From Advenella sp. FME57 (lineage in GTDB: Bacteria; Pseudomonadota; Gammaproteobacteria; Burkholderiales; Burkholderiaceae_B), in assembly GCF_014897675.1 (NCBI RefSeq), contig NZ_JABUXU010000001.1:1-64000 (forward strand): a stretch of DNA of 64,000 nucleotides. The letters are read 5' to 3'. A model generated the notes under the pieces. That model searched no databases, had not been told where the DNA came from, and saw only the letters and a program-made list of their open reading frames with translations. Made by a program: the position numbers and the translations under genes. Of this stretch, positions 17,857 to 25,842 are shown in pieces. Position 1 is the first letter of the stretch. Each line of letters begins with the position of its first letter.

Positions 17857-19023
17857 ATGCGTGTGTCAATGACGGGCTGGGCCCATTCGAAATTCGGAAA
17901 AATGGATGGCGTTGATCCTGAACAGATGATCGGCGACGTGGCGCTGCAGGCTATTGCCCATGCCGGTCTGGAGCATAGTGATATAGATTCGCTGCACGTT
18001 GGCCATTACAACGGTGGATTTTTATACCAGGATTTTCCGTCCTCGCTGTTGTTCAATGCGATTCCGGCATTGCGATTCATTCCGGCTGTACGGCTGGAAA
18101 ATGCCTGCGCCACCGGTTCGGCGGCGCTGCATTCTGCGCTCAATGCGGTTGCCAGTGGACGCAGCCGTTATGCGCTGGTGCTTGGCTTTGAGAAAATGTC
18201 GGAACTGTCTACACCGCAAATCGGAGACGTTCTGCTCAAATGTTCCTATGCCAGGGAAGAGGCGACGGTTGCCGGTGGTTTTGCCGGCCTGTTTGGCAAT
18301 GTCATTGCCAAAACCTATTTCGATCGCTATGGTGATCAGTCTGACGCGCTGGCGATGATTGCCGCCAAGAACCACCATAACGGCCTGTCCAATCCGTATG
18401 CACATATGCGAAAAGATTTCGGTTTCGAGTTTTGTCGCACGGAATCGGAAAAAAATCCCTTCGTGGCTGGCCCGCTCAAGCGTACCGATTGCTCACTGGT
18501 ATCTGACGGCGCAGCGGCCATCATTATTTGTCGGGATGATGACGTTCGCAATAGCGACAATCAGGTGCGCTTTCTTGCAACATCGCAGGTCAATGATTAT
18601 CTGCCCATGAGCCGTCGCGATCCCATTGCTTTCGAAGGGGCAACGCGTGCCTGGCAGCAGGCGCTGGCTGACAGCAGCCTGAGCCTGGGCGAGCTGTCGT
18701 TTGTGGAAACCCATGACTGCTTTACCATTGCCGAGTTGATTGAGTACGAGGCCATGGGGTTGGCCCGCCCGGGGCAAGGCGCGCGTGTCATCCTGGACGG
18801 CATCAGTGCCAGGGACGGGCGCTTGCCGGTGAACCCGTCGGGTGGTCTCAAATCCAAAGGGCATCCCATTGGAGCGACCGGCGTATCCATGCACGTCATG
18901 GCCGCCATGCAGCTAAGCGGGCAGGCGGGGGACATGCAGTTGCCGGTAGCGGATCGTGCCGGTGTCTTTAATATGGGCGGCTCGGCAGTCGCCAATTATG
19001 TAAGTATTCTTGAGCGCGCCTGA
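17857..19023 (+). CDS. SCP2-type thiolase (acetyl-CoA acetyltransferase-like)
   Basis: 388 residues. Thiolase fold with the nucleophilic Cys84 in NACATGSAA, the HDCFTIAELIEYEAMGL segment typical of SCP2/SCP-x-like thiolases, and His336 in GHPIGATG. The C-terminal cysteine of classical thiolases is replaced by Asn372 in VFNMGGSA, as is usual in the SCP2 branch. ATG 17857 has AAGGGAG upstream; the frame is open to 17806 but that part has no family match. It should cleave or form a carbon-carbon bond in a 3-ketoacyl-CoA. The DUF35 OB-fold partner often found with such thiolases is not present here. Confidence 0.9.
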   Translation: MRVSMTGWAHSKFGKMDGVDPEQMIGDVALQAIAHAGLEHSDIDSLHVGHYNGGFLYQDFPSSLLFNAIPALRFIPAVRLENACATGSAALHSALNAVASGRSRYALVLGFEKMSELSTPQIGDVLLKCSYAREEATVAGGFAGLFGNVIAKTYFDRYGDQSDALAMIAAKNHHNGLSNPYAHMRKDFGFEFCRTESEKNPFVAGPLKRTDCSLVSDGAAAIIICRDDDVRNSDNQVRFLATSQVNDYLPMSRRDPIAFEGATRAWQQALADSSLSLGELSFVETHDCFTIAELIEYEAMGLARPGQGARVILDGISARDGRLPVNPSGGLKSKGHPIGATGVSMHVMAAMQLSGQAGDMQLPVADRAGVFNMGGSAVANYVSILERA

Positions 19024-19088
19024 TGCGCGTGTGATATGCCCGCGATCCCGCGATAAACGCAGGTATCGGGTCAATCTGGAATGGTGTC

Positions 19089-20663
19089 ATGCTCAAGCCG
19101 GTAAAAAATATTGGTAACTTTCTGACTGATGTCAGTTTGCGTTTTGCGGAACTGCCTGGTCTTATTCATGGTGACCGTACCTATAGCTGGGGTACGCTTA
19201 ACGCCAGGGTCGATGCGCTTGCTCATGCTTTAAGGAAACTTGGCATAGACAAGGGCGACCGTATTTTGATCCATTCCTCCAATAACGTGCAGTTGTTCGA
19301 AAGCTGCTGGGCAACCTTCAAGCTGGGCGCTATCTGGGTTCCCACTAACGTGCGGATTACCGAGGCGGAAATTGCCTATCTAGCCTCTGCGAGCCGCGCG
19401 TCGATCGTCATATATGACGATGGGTATGCGGGTCACGCCAACAGTTGCTGTCACGCCGCAGATTCTGTCAGGCATGTGATTGCCATAGGCGAGCCGCAAG
19501 AGGACGAGCACAGCTACGAGGCGTTGCTGGCGCAGCATAGAGGCGACGGTCGCTTCGAAGCGATTGATGTGGATTATGAAGACCCCCTTTGGTTCTTCTT
19601 TACGTCTGGGACCACCGGGCTCCCCAAGGCCGGCGTGCTGTCGCACGGTCAAATGGCGTTTGTGATTACCAATCATCTGGCGGATCTGCTGCCTGGTATT
19701 GACCAGCATTCCCGGTCCCTGGTGGTCGCGCCGCTGTCGCACGGTGCAGGAATTCATGCCATTGCCAATACAGCCAGGGGGGCAGCCAGCATATTGCCTG
19801 GCTCGGCACGGCTCGATTGCGCCGAAGCATGGCAGCTGGTTCAGCAATATCGCGTTGACAATATGTTTACCGTGCCCACCATTGTCAAACGGCTGACTGA
19901 AGACCCGGCGGTGGACCAGTTTGATCATTCGTCATTGAAATACGTGATTTATGCGGGTGCGCCCATGTATCGGGAGGACCAGAAACATGCATTGCGCAAA
20001 CTGGGCAAGGTGCTGGTGCAATATTACGGACTAGGCGAAGTGACAGGCAATATCACGGTGCTGCCGGCGCATATGCACCAGCAGGATGATAGCGCCGCTG
20101 ACGCCAGGATCGGCACCTGCGGATACGCCAGAACGGGTATGGAAATAGCGATCCTGGATGAGCAAGGCCAGCGCTGCGATGCCGGCATGACAGGTGAAAT
20201 CTGCGTGCGCGGTCCGGCAGTATGCATGGGGTATGACAACAACGCTGCGGCCAATGAGAAAGCATTTCGTTATGGCTGGTTTCACACTGGTGATCTGGGC
20301 CATCTGGATGAGCAGGGCTTCCTGTATATTACCGGGCGCCAGTCAGATATGTATATTTCGGGTGGCTCCAATGTGTACCCGAGGGAAATTGAAGAGGCTT
20401 TGCTGACGCACACTGCTGTTTCTGAGGTGGCCGTGTTTGGCGTGCCCGATGAAAAATGGGGAGAAGCCGGTGTCGCGGTAGTGGTATGCAAAAGCGGCTG
20501 CAGGACTGATGCCGTAGCACTGAACCGTCACCTGAATGGTAAAGTGGCACGGTACAAGTATCCGGCCAGATATTACTTCTGGGATTCCATGCCAAAATCG
20601 GGCTATGGGAAAATTGTCAAAAAAGACTTGCGACGCATGGTGCAGGATGATGCAACGGCTTAA
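19089..20663 (+). CDS. AMP-dependent acyl-CoA synthetase
   Basis: 524 residues. ANL-superfamily ligase that activates a carboxylic acid through an acyl-adenylate. Motifs are FFTSGTTGLPKAG (P-loop, about residues 169-181), YYGLGEVTG, the hinge region HTGDLGHLDEQGFLYITGR, and the C-terminal lysine in PKSGYGKIVKK (catalytic for adenylation). It is co-directional with the TRAP transporter, SDR and thiolase and probably makes the CoA ester of the imported acid. Substrate is not predictable from these motifs. The 3' end overlaps the next gene by 14 nt. Confidence 0.93.
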   Translation: MLKPVKNIGNFLTDVSLRFAELPGLIHGDRTYSWGTLNARVDALAHALRKLGIDKGDRILIHSSNNVQLFESCWATFKLGAIWVPTNVRITEAEIAYLASASRASIVIYDDGYAGHANSCCHAADSVRHVIAIGEPQEDEHSYEALLAQHRGDGRFEAIDVDYEDPLWFFFTSGTTGLPKAGVLSHGQMAFVITNHLADLLPGIDQHSRSLVVAPLSHGAGIHAIANTARGAASILPGSARLDCAEAWQLVQQYRVDNMFTVPTIVKRLTEDPAVDQFDHSSLKYVIYAGAPMYREDQKHALRKLGKVLVQYYGLGEVTGNITVLPAHMHQQDDSAADARIGTCGYARTGMEIAILDEQGQRCDAGMTGEICVRGPAVCMGYDNNAAANEKAFRYGWFHTGDLGHLDEQGFLYITGRQSDMYISGGSNVYPREIEEALLTHTAVSEVAVFGVPDEKWGEAGVAVVVCKSGCRTDAVALNRHLNGKVARYKYPARYYFWDSMPKSGYGKIVKKDLRRMVQDDATA

Positions 20664-21192
20664 CTCAAGAGTGCTATCTCTGGCCCGGCAGGGCCAAAGC
20701 AACTGGGTGCTTGATGTGCCCGAAGGCGCATCGCTCTGGGAGTGGGTATCTGCCGCCTTCGCACAGTACGACATTCAAAGCGCGCATCTGGATTTGATGG
20801 GCGGGCATCTTCGTTCTGCCATTTTTTATACCGGATATCCTGATCCGGCTGGCAAGCGCATTGCGCAATATGGTGCGCCTAACCACACCGGCCATGCAAC
20901 ACTGATCTCAGCCATGGGCATATACGGAAAGGATAGGGACGACAAGCCCCTGCTGCATTGCCATGGTTGTCTTGTGACCGGCAATGGCCAGACACAGGGC
21001 GGCCATCTGGACACGCAGCAATGCATCGTGGGGCAGACAGGGATACGCATTTATGTGACGGCGACAAGCGAGATCGAATTTGTCGCCAGACTGGACGCCA
21101 CTTCCGGTATGTATGTATTTCATCCGCAATTGGCAGAGCATATTGGTGGCATTGCAGATCGTGCTGTGGTGTCTGCTGCGCACGAGCGCTGA
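20650..21192 (+). CDS. PPC/DUF296 domain protein, first of a pair
   Basis: 180 residues. The pattern matches the PPC (plant and prokaryote conserved, DUF296) domain, a trimeric fold: WVSAAFAQYDIQSAHLDLMGG, then LHCHGCLVTGNGQTQGGHL with the histidines usually associated with metal binding, then an EIEF strand near the end. ATG 20647 or 20650 (adjacent in frame) overlaps the end of the acyl-CoA ligase gene, which suggests translational coupling. Bacterial DUF296 proteins have no established enzymatic role. Its place at the end of a CoA-ester pathway cluster, directly before a second DUF296 gene, suggests a hetero-oligomeric accessory protein or enzyme. Confidence 0.75.
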   Translation: MQRLNSRVLSLARQGQSNWVLDVPEGASLWEWVSAAFAQYDIQSAHLDLMGGHLRSAIFYTGYPDPAGKRIAQYGAPNHTGHATLISAMGIYGKDRDDKPLLHCHGCLVTGNGQTQGGHLDTQQCIVGQTGIRIYVTATSEIEFVARLDATSGMYVFHPQLAEHIGGIADRAVVSAAHER

Positions 21193-21224
21193 AGTTTGGC
21201 CCAGAACGGCAAAGGAACAGACGT

Positions 21225-21617
21225 ATGGAATCCAGTATCAGGCACTGCCGGGTAGGGCGTGTGGTCAATGCCCGGTTTTTCTGTAATGACGATCTGATCA
21301 CCGGCATGGAGGACATCTGTCGCGAGCACGAAATTGCTCAGGGCGTTATCAAAGGCGGGCTTGGCAGTCTGTTCAAGTCCAGTCTGGAAATCATGACCGA
21401 TGAAGGCGTGCTGCGCAGTATCAATGTGGAAGGCTTCGCGGTGGAAATTCTGAGCATGAACGGACACGTGCGCCGTGATCGTGAAGGAAAAACCGAAGTG
21501 GAGCTCTACGGGATTGTGGCCAACAATGCAGGCCAAGTGTTTGCCGGCAGATTTATCAAAGGCGGCTCACCCGTGTGTATTACGATAGAAGTCATGGTTC
21601 AGGAATGGCTCGATTAA
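21225..21617 (+). CDS. PPC/DUF296 domain protein, second of a pair, lacking the usual histidines
   Basis: 130 residues, nearly only the PPC/DUF296 domain: LITGMEDICREHEIAQGVI, GGLGSLFKSSLEIM, VEILSMNGHV, then VANNAGQVFAGRFIKG and a final ITIEVMVQEW strand. Where family members carry H-x-H and GGHL, this protein has ELYGI and AGRFIKG, so the metal-binding histidines seem lost. AAAGGAA at about 21211-21217 precedes ATG 21225. It lies 32 nt after the first DUF296 gene and is probably its partner in a complex. Function unknown. Confidence 0.75.
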   Translation: MESSIRHCRVGRVVNARFFCNDDLITGMEDICREHEIAQGVIKGGLGSLFKSSLEIMTDEGVLRSINVEGFAVEILSMNGHVRRDREGKTEVELYGIVANNAGQVFAGRFIKGGSPVCITIEVMVQEWLD

Positions 21618-21775
21618 GCTCGATGGCTTGACGGTCTCAGGTGGCAGCAATGACGCAGCATGGCGCGCCATGGGCTGCCGATGTCGAAGAGAAATACCAC
21701 CTGCTTTGCTATCGCTGTCACATAACGGCCCTGACCGTGACGTCGTACTGCGGCAACGTCGCGCGCTTTTAGGGT

Positions 21776-21816
21776 CAATACATGGCGGCAGGTAGACTGC
21801 CAACCGCCATGTATTG
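21776..21816. terminator. 13-bp inverted repeat between convergent genes
   Basis: CAATACATGGCGG (21776-21788) faces its exact complement CCGCCATGTATTG (21804-21816) over a 15-nt loop. It sits between the ends of the second DUF296 gene and the dehydratase gene, where a bidirectional terminator is expected, but there is no clear T-run on either side. Confidence 0.5.
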
Positions 21817-21857
21817 CTTGCTCACGCCTTTATTGCTGAACCCCTTGTTGCTGGTAC

Positions 21858-23375
21858 CTACATTGTCACACCCAACGGCCATGGGGCAAACTCGTTCTGT
21901 CCATAGCCATGCAATTCGCTTTTGGTTTTTTTGCCGGATGCCGAGTCCAGCATCATGCGATAGATTTTTTCACCCAGGCTGTCTACCGTTTCTTCACCGC
22001 TGATGATCGTGCCGCAGTTGATATCGATATCTTCTTCCTGGCGCTGCCACAAGGCGTTGTTGGTGCTCAGCTTGAGCGAAGGCGAGGGTGTACAGCCGTA
22101 AGCCGAGCCGCGACCTGTTGTAAAACAAATCAGATTGGCGCCCGAGGCGACCTGTCCGGTGGCCGATACCGGGTCAAAACCGGGAGAATCCATGAACACC
22201 ATGCCTTTTGCCGTAACGGGCTGCGCATACTCGTAAACGTCATTAAGATTGGTGGTGCCAGCCTTGGCAACTGCGCCCAGTGATTTTTCCAGAATGGTCG
22301 TCAGCCCGCCAGCCTTGTTGCCGGCAGACGGATTGTTATTCATTTCGGCAAAATTGCGTTCGCAATAATCTTCCCACCACTTGATCCGGGCTACCAGTTT
22401 TTCCCCAACTTCGCGGCTGACGGCGCGCTGGGTCAGTAGATGCTCTGCGCCATAAATCTCGGGCGTTTCGGAAAGAATGGCGGTACCGCCGGCGCGCACC
22501 AGGCGATCAACCGCCGCACCCAGCGCCGGGTTTGCAGTAATACCGGAATAGCCGTCAGAGCCGCCACATTGCAGGCCCACGGTAAGATGCGATGCGGAGA
22601 CCGGCTCACGCTGGACTTCATTGGCGGCAGGTAGCATGGATTTGACCACCGCAATGCCTTTGGCGACGGTTTTCGCGGTGCCGCCGGTATCCTGAATGGT
22701 AAAGGTTTGCAGGTTGACGCTCTCCTTCATGTTGCCGGACGCAAGAATCGCCGAGATCTGATTGGATTCACAGCCCAGGCCGACCATCAGCACCGAATGA
22801 AAGTTGGGGTGTTTTGCGTAGCCGACCAGGGTGCGCCTGAGGGTTTCCACAAACAGCCCCTCGGCTGCGTGACCACAGCCGGTGGCATGGGGCAGGGCGA
22901 CCACACCGTCAACGTTGGGAAAGTCCGCTAACGCTGCGGGGTTGATATCGCGGCGAAAATGGTCTGCAATGGCTTTGGCAGCGGTCGCCGAACAGTTGAC
23001 AGAGGTGAGAATGCCGATGAAGTTACGTGTTGCAACCCGGCCATCTGGCCTGACGTAACCCATGAACTGGTCGGTATTTTCGTTGACTGGCACATCCTTT
23101 GCATGAGAGCCGAAATCGTAATCACGCTCGAAGTCCATCATGGTCATGTTGTGTGTATGGACATGCTGGCCAGCGCGAATGTCGCGTGTCGCCTTGCCAA
23201 TGATTTGGTTGTAGCGGCGAACCGGGCTGTCTTTTGCGATATCCACGGTAGCGATCTTGTGTCCGGCTGGAACCAGCCCGAGGATGGCGATCCCGTCCTC
23301 TGTGTTGCCCTGCATCAGCTGTTCAGTTGCAATAATGACATTATCATTGGCATGCAGTCGTATGGTCTTCTTCAT
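21858..23375 (-). CDS. Altronate/galactarate dehydratase family protein (UxaA type)
   Basis: 505 residues, close to full-length UxaA. An N-terminal SAF domain (residues about 1-90: IRLHANDNVIIATEQL, HVHTHNM) is joined to the large dehydratase domain (YVRPDGRVATRNFIGILTSVNCSATAA; HATGCGH; GLQCGGSDGYSGITANPALG; FTTGRGSAYGCTPSPSLKLSTN). These enzymes remove water from sugar acids to give 2-keto-3-deoxy acids, with iron or another metal bound by the conserved cysteines and histidines. AGAGGAAC precedes the ATG on the minus strand. A FadR-type regulator lies directly upstream and an ABC transporter diverges from it. Substrate could be altronate, galactarate or a related acid. Confidence 0.88.
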   Translation of the reverse strand: MKKTIRLHANDNVIIATEQLMQGNTEDGIAILGLVPAGHKIATVDIAKDSPVRRYNQIIGKATRDIRAGQHVHTHNMTMMDFERDYDFGSHAKDVPVNENTDQFMGYVRPDGRVATRNFIGILTSVNCSATAAKAIADHFRRDINPAALADFPNVDGVVALPHATGCGHAAEGLFVETLRRTLVGYAKHPNFHSVLMVGLGCESNQISAILASGNMKESVNLQTFTIQDTGGTAKTVAKGIAVVKSMLPAANEVQREPVSASHLTVGLQCGGSDGYSGITANPALGAAVDRLVRAGGTAILSETPEIYGAEHLLTQRAVSREVGEKLVARIKWWEDYCERNFAEMNNNPSAGNKAGGLTTILEKSLGAVAKAGTTNLNDVYEYAQPVTAKGMVFMDSPGFDPVSATGQVASGANLICFTTGRGSAYGCTPSPSLKLSTNNALWQRQEEDIDINCGTIISGEETVDSLGEKIYRMMLDSASGKKTKSELHGYGQNEFAPWPLGVTM

Positions 23376-23416
23376 TGAGTTCCTCTGGATTTCGCTTTGA
23401 AATAATGGATGTTGTT

Positions 23417-24304
23417 TTAGCCAATGATGGCCATCAGGCGCTGATGAGCGCGGGTCAAATGGCGTTGCATGGCGGCCTGCGCCTGCAACGGGTCGCGCTC
23501 TTCAATGGCCAGGCAGATGTACTCATGCTCCTGCATGGCCGCCAGCCAGGCCTGCTGATCGTCAAAATGCCGGTGCATGGTGCGGGCAATCGGCCGGTAG
23601 CGCTGGTCGAACAGGCTGGTAATGGTCTGTATGACCAGTTGATTGTCTGTACTTTGCGCCAGTATTGTATGAAAAAGTCGATCTGCATGGGCCATGCGGG
23701 CATTGGTGGATAGATCGTTTTGCGCCAAGGCCGCCTGCATGTCGGTCAGGCTTTTTCTGAGTTTTTTACGCAGGCCGGGCGACATGAAACGGGCCGCTTC
23801 TGCAGCTACGGCAGATTCCAGAAAATAGCGCATCTGGTTGACCTCTTTCGGGCTGTCTTCTGCAATGCTATGCAGCATCAGGGCCGCATGGGCCAGGGGA
23901 GCGCCATTAGGAGCATCATCCGGCATATCTTCAGCCTGAGCTTGCTGACTACTGGCAGCCTCGTCTGTTTCTGCCTGAACCTCACGCTGGGGTTCGATAC
24001 GCGGCATCTTGTCGGCGCCGGCATGATCCACCTGTCCCGTTGATCCGGTTTGCGCTGAGCTGCTTTTTACGTAAATGCCCGATCCGATCCGGATTTCAAC
24101 TTCATCCTGCAGTTCCAGAACGATCAGTGCTTCACGCAGCGTCGGCCGCGACACCCCCAGCTGTTGGGCAAGCTCTCTTTCGGAAGGCAGGCGGGCGCCT
24201 GCACCGATGCATAGGTTCGCAATAACCGTGCGCAATTGCGCAGCGGTCTGCAAATAGGCTCTTGCCGCCATTTTGCGCGATGGGGACGGTGTGTCGGAAG
24301 TCAT
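23417..24304 (-). CDS. GntR family (FadR subfamily) regulator with a long acidic linker
   Basis: 295 residues. An N-terminal winged helix (LPSERELAQQLGVSRPTLREALIVLELQDEVEIRIGSGIYV) is followed by a Gln/Glu/Asp-rich stretch of about 60 residues and a C-terminal FCD ligand-binding domain (ESAVAAEAARF; HADRLFHTILA; HEYICLAIEERD; AAMQRHLTRAH) that normally binds a metal and an organic acid. The linker is longer than usual for FadR proteins. ATG 24304 is the first standard start; a TTG lies six codons upstream. It is divergent from the ABC transporter genes and upstream of the dehydratase gene, with two TGGTNNNACCA operators in between, so it probably represses both units. Confidence 0.92.
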   Translation of the reverse strand: MTSDTPSPSRKMAARAYLQTAAQLRTVIANLCIGAGARLPSERELAQQLGVSRPTLREALIVLELQDEVEIRIGSGIYVKSSSAQTGSTGQVDHAGADKMPRIEPQREVQAETDEAASSQQAQAEDMPDDAPNGAPLAHAALMLHSIAEDSPKEVNQMRYFLESAVAAEAARFMSPGLRKKLRKSLTDMQAALAQNDLSTNARMAHADRLFHTILAQSTDNQLVIQTITSLFDQRYRPIARTMHRHFDDQQAWLAAMQEHEYICLAIEERDPLQAQAAMQRHLTRAHQRLMAIIG

Positions 24305-24353
24305 ATTTTTAATTGAAATCAAATTAAATCCAATATAGGGGATTCAACTTAAG

Positions 24354-24364
24354 TGGTCAAACCA
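24354..24364. promoter_or_regulatory. FadR-type operator 1 (TGGTCAAACCA)
   Basis: Perfect TGGT-N3-ACCA palindrome in the extended context AAGTGGTCAAACCAATT. It lies 50 nt upstream of the regulator start. The arrangement matches the usual TGGTNNNACCA operators of FadR-subfamily regulators. Confidence 0.8.
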
Positions 24365-24404
24365 ATTGTGGTGTAAATATGCATTTTATAGGGTTTTCTA
24401 TAAG

Positions 24405-24415
24405 TGGTTTTACCA
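24405..24415. promoter_or_regulatory. FadR-type operator 2 (TGGTTTTACCA)
   Basis: A second perfect TGGT-N3-ACCA palindrome in the same extended context (AAGTGGTTTTACCAATT). Its centre is 51 bp from that of operator 1, about five helical turns, so two bound dimers would lie on the same DNA face. It is 52 nt before the ABC permease start. Confidence 0.8.
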
Positions 24416-24467
24416 ATTAGTCCGTGTAGGATGTCTTACTTTTATCACAGTCAAAAGCGGGTCAGAC

Positions 24468-25151
24468 ATGACTTATGAGTTCGATTTCAGTTCTGTCTTT
24501 GCCTACTGGCAGTTTTTCCTGGAAGGGGCGCGTACGACGGTTGTCATGTCGTTCTGGTCCACGCTGGCCGGGTTTATTCTTGGCGTGATGTGCGCGATCG
24601 CTCGTAGTTCGTCCATTTCGTGGTTGAGCAAAACGGTCGGTGCCTATGTCGAGGTGATTCGCAATACGCCGCTGATCATCCAAAGCTACTTTCTGATTTT
24701 CGGCATGTCCAGTGTGGGGCTGACCATGCCGATTCTGGTCGGCGCCATACTTGCACTTGTCATCAATATTACGGCCTATACCTGTGAGATCGTTCGGGCC
24801 GGAATCGAATCGGTGCCGCGCAGCCAGCGGGAAGCGGGCGAGTGCCTGGGCTTATCGCCTTTGCAGGTGTACTGGCATATTATTCTGGTGCCGGCCCTGG
24901 AGCGTGTATACCCGGCGCTTACTAGCCAGTTCATTTTGCTGATGCTGGTTACCAGTGTGCTGTCGGCGGTGGGCACCGAAGATTTGTTTGGAGTGTCTGG
25001 TCAGGTGCAATCCATGACGTTCCGCAATTTTGAAGTGTTTGTCATTCTCTGGGGAATCTATCTGGCCATGTCTCTGATGGTCCGCGCCATTTTCTGGATG
25101 TTGTCCAAATTGCTTTTTGTACGCAGGCGTCGCCTGGGCACCTTGCTTTGA
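24468..25151 (+). CDS. Polar amino acid-type ABC transporter permease 1
   Basis: 227 residues, HisM/GlnP family. Hydrophobic helices with the EAA loop segment SQREAGECLGLSPLQVYWHIILVPALERVYPAL, and the early EVIRNTPLIIQSYF motif typical of this family. ATG 24468 follows the second operator; the frame is open to 24366 but the upstream part would run across the operator. It is the first gene of a four-gene uptake operon (permease, permease, ATPase, binding protein). Confidence 0.92.
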   Translation: MTYEFDFSSVFAYWQFFLEGARTTVVMSFWSTLAGFILGVMCAIARSSSISWLSKTVGAYVEVIRNTPLIIQSYFLIFGMSSVGLTMPILVGAILALVINITAYTCEIVRAGIESVPRSQREAGECLGLSPLQVYWHIILVPALERVYPALTSQFILLMLVTSVLSAVGTEDLFGVSGQVQSMTFRNFEVFVILWGIYLAMSLMVRAIFWMLSKLLFVRRRRLGTLL

Positions 25152-25167
25152 ACTGGAGCGCTGAAAT

Positions 25168-25815
25168 ATGAATTATGAACAGCTGATTTTTCTGTTGCAG
25201 GGCGCCTGGGGTACCTTTGTGCTGTCTGTCCTTACGTTTGTGTTTGCCAGTGCAGTGGGGCTGATGATCGCGCTGATGCGCGTGTCTGCCAATCCCATTG
25301 CCCGTGGCGCAGCCTTTACCTATATTCAGGCCATCCAGGGTACGCCGCTGCTGGTGCTGATGGGCGTCTGTTTTTACGGCCCGACCATCCTGGGCTTTAC
25401 GTCGGTACCTGCGCTGACGGCTGCCGTGCTGGCGTTGACCATTCAGTCGTCTGCATTTCTGGGTGAAATCTGGCGAGGCTGTATCGAATCGGTGCCGAAA
25501 AACCAGTGGGAAGCGGCCGAGTGCCTGGGCTTGAACCGTATTCAGCGCATGTTCCAGGTTATTTTGCCGCAGGCATTGCGTATCGCCGTACCGCCCACTG
25601 TGGGGTTTATGGTGCAGATCGTCAAGAATACCTCCATTGCCTCTTTGGTGATCGGTTTTGCCGAGTTGTCCTATAACGCGAAAATACTCAATAACGCAAC
25701 TTTCCAGCCATTTCTTTACTTCGGGCTTGCCGCGGTCTTGTATTTCATCATTTGTTATCCGCTGTCGCGACTCAGTCTGAAGCTAGAGCGCAAGCTGAAC
25801 GTATCTCGCGGCTGA
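25168..25815 (+). CDS. Polar amino acid-type ABC transporter permease 2
   Basis: 215 residues, same family as the preceding gene. It contains the family motif YIQAIQGTPLLVLMG and the EAA loop NQWEAAECLGLNRIQRMFQVILPQALRIAVPP that docks on the ATPase. TGGAGCG precedes the ATG, 16 nt after the first permease. The two different permeases should form a heterodimeric membrane channel. Confidence 0.93.
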   Translation: MNYEQLIFLLQGAWGTFVLSVLTFVFASAVGLMIALMRVSANPIARGAAFTYIQAIQGTPLLVLMGVCFYGPTILGFTSVPALTAAVLALTIQSSAFLGEIWRGCIESVPKNQWEAAECLGLNRIQRMFQVILPQALRIAVPPTVGFMVQIVKNTSIASLVIGFAELSYNAKILNNATFQPFLYFGLAAVLYFIICYPLSRLSLKLERKLNVSRG

Positions 25816-25842
25816 AATGCAAAATTACACAAAGGAGCCTAT

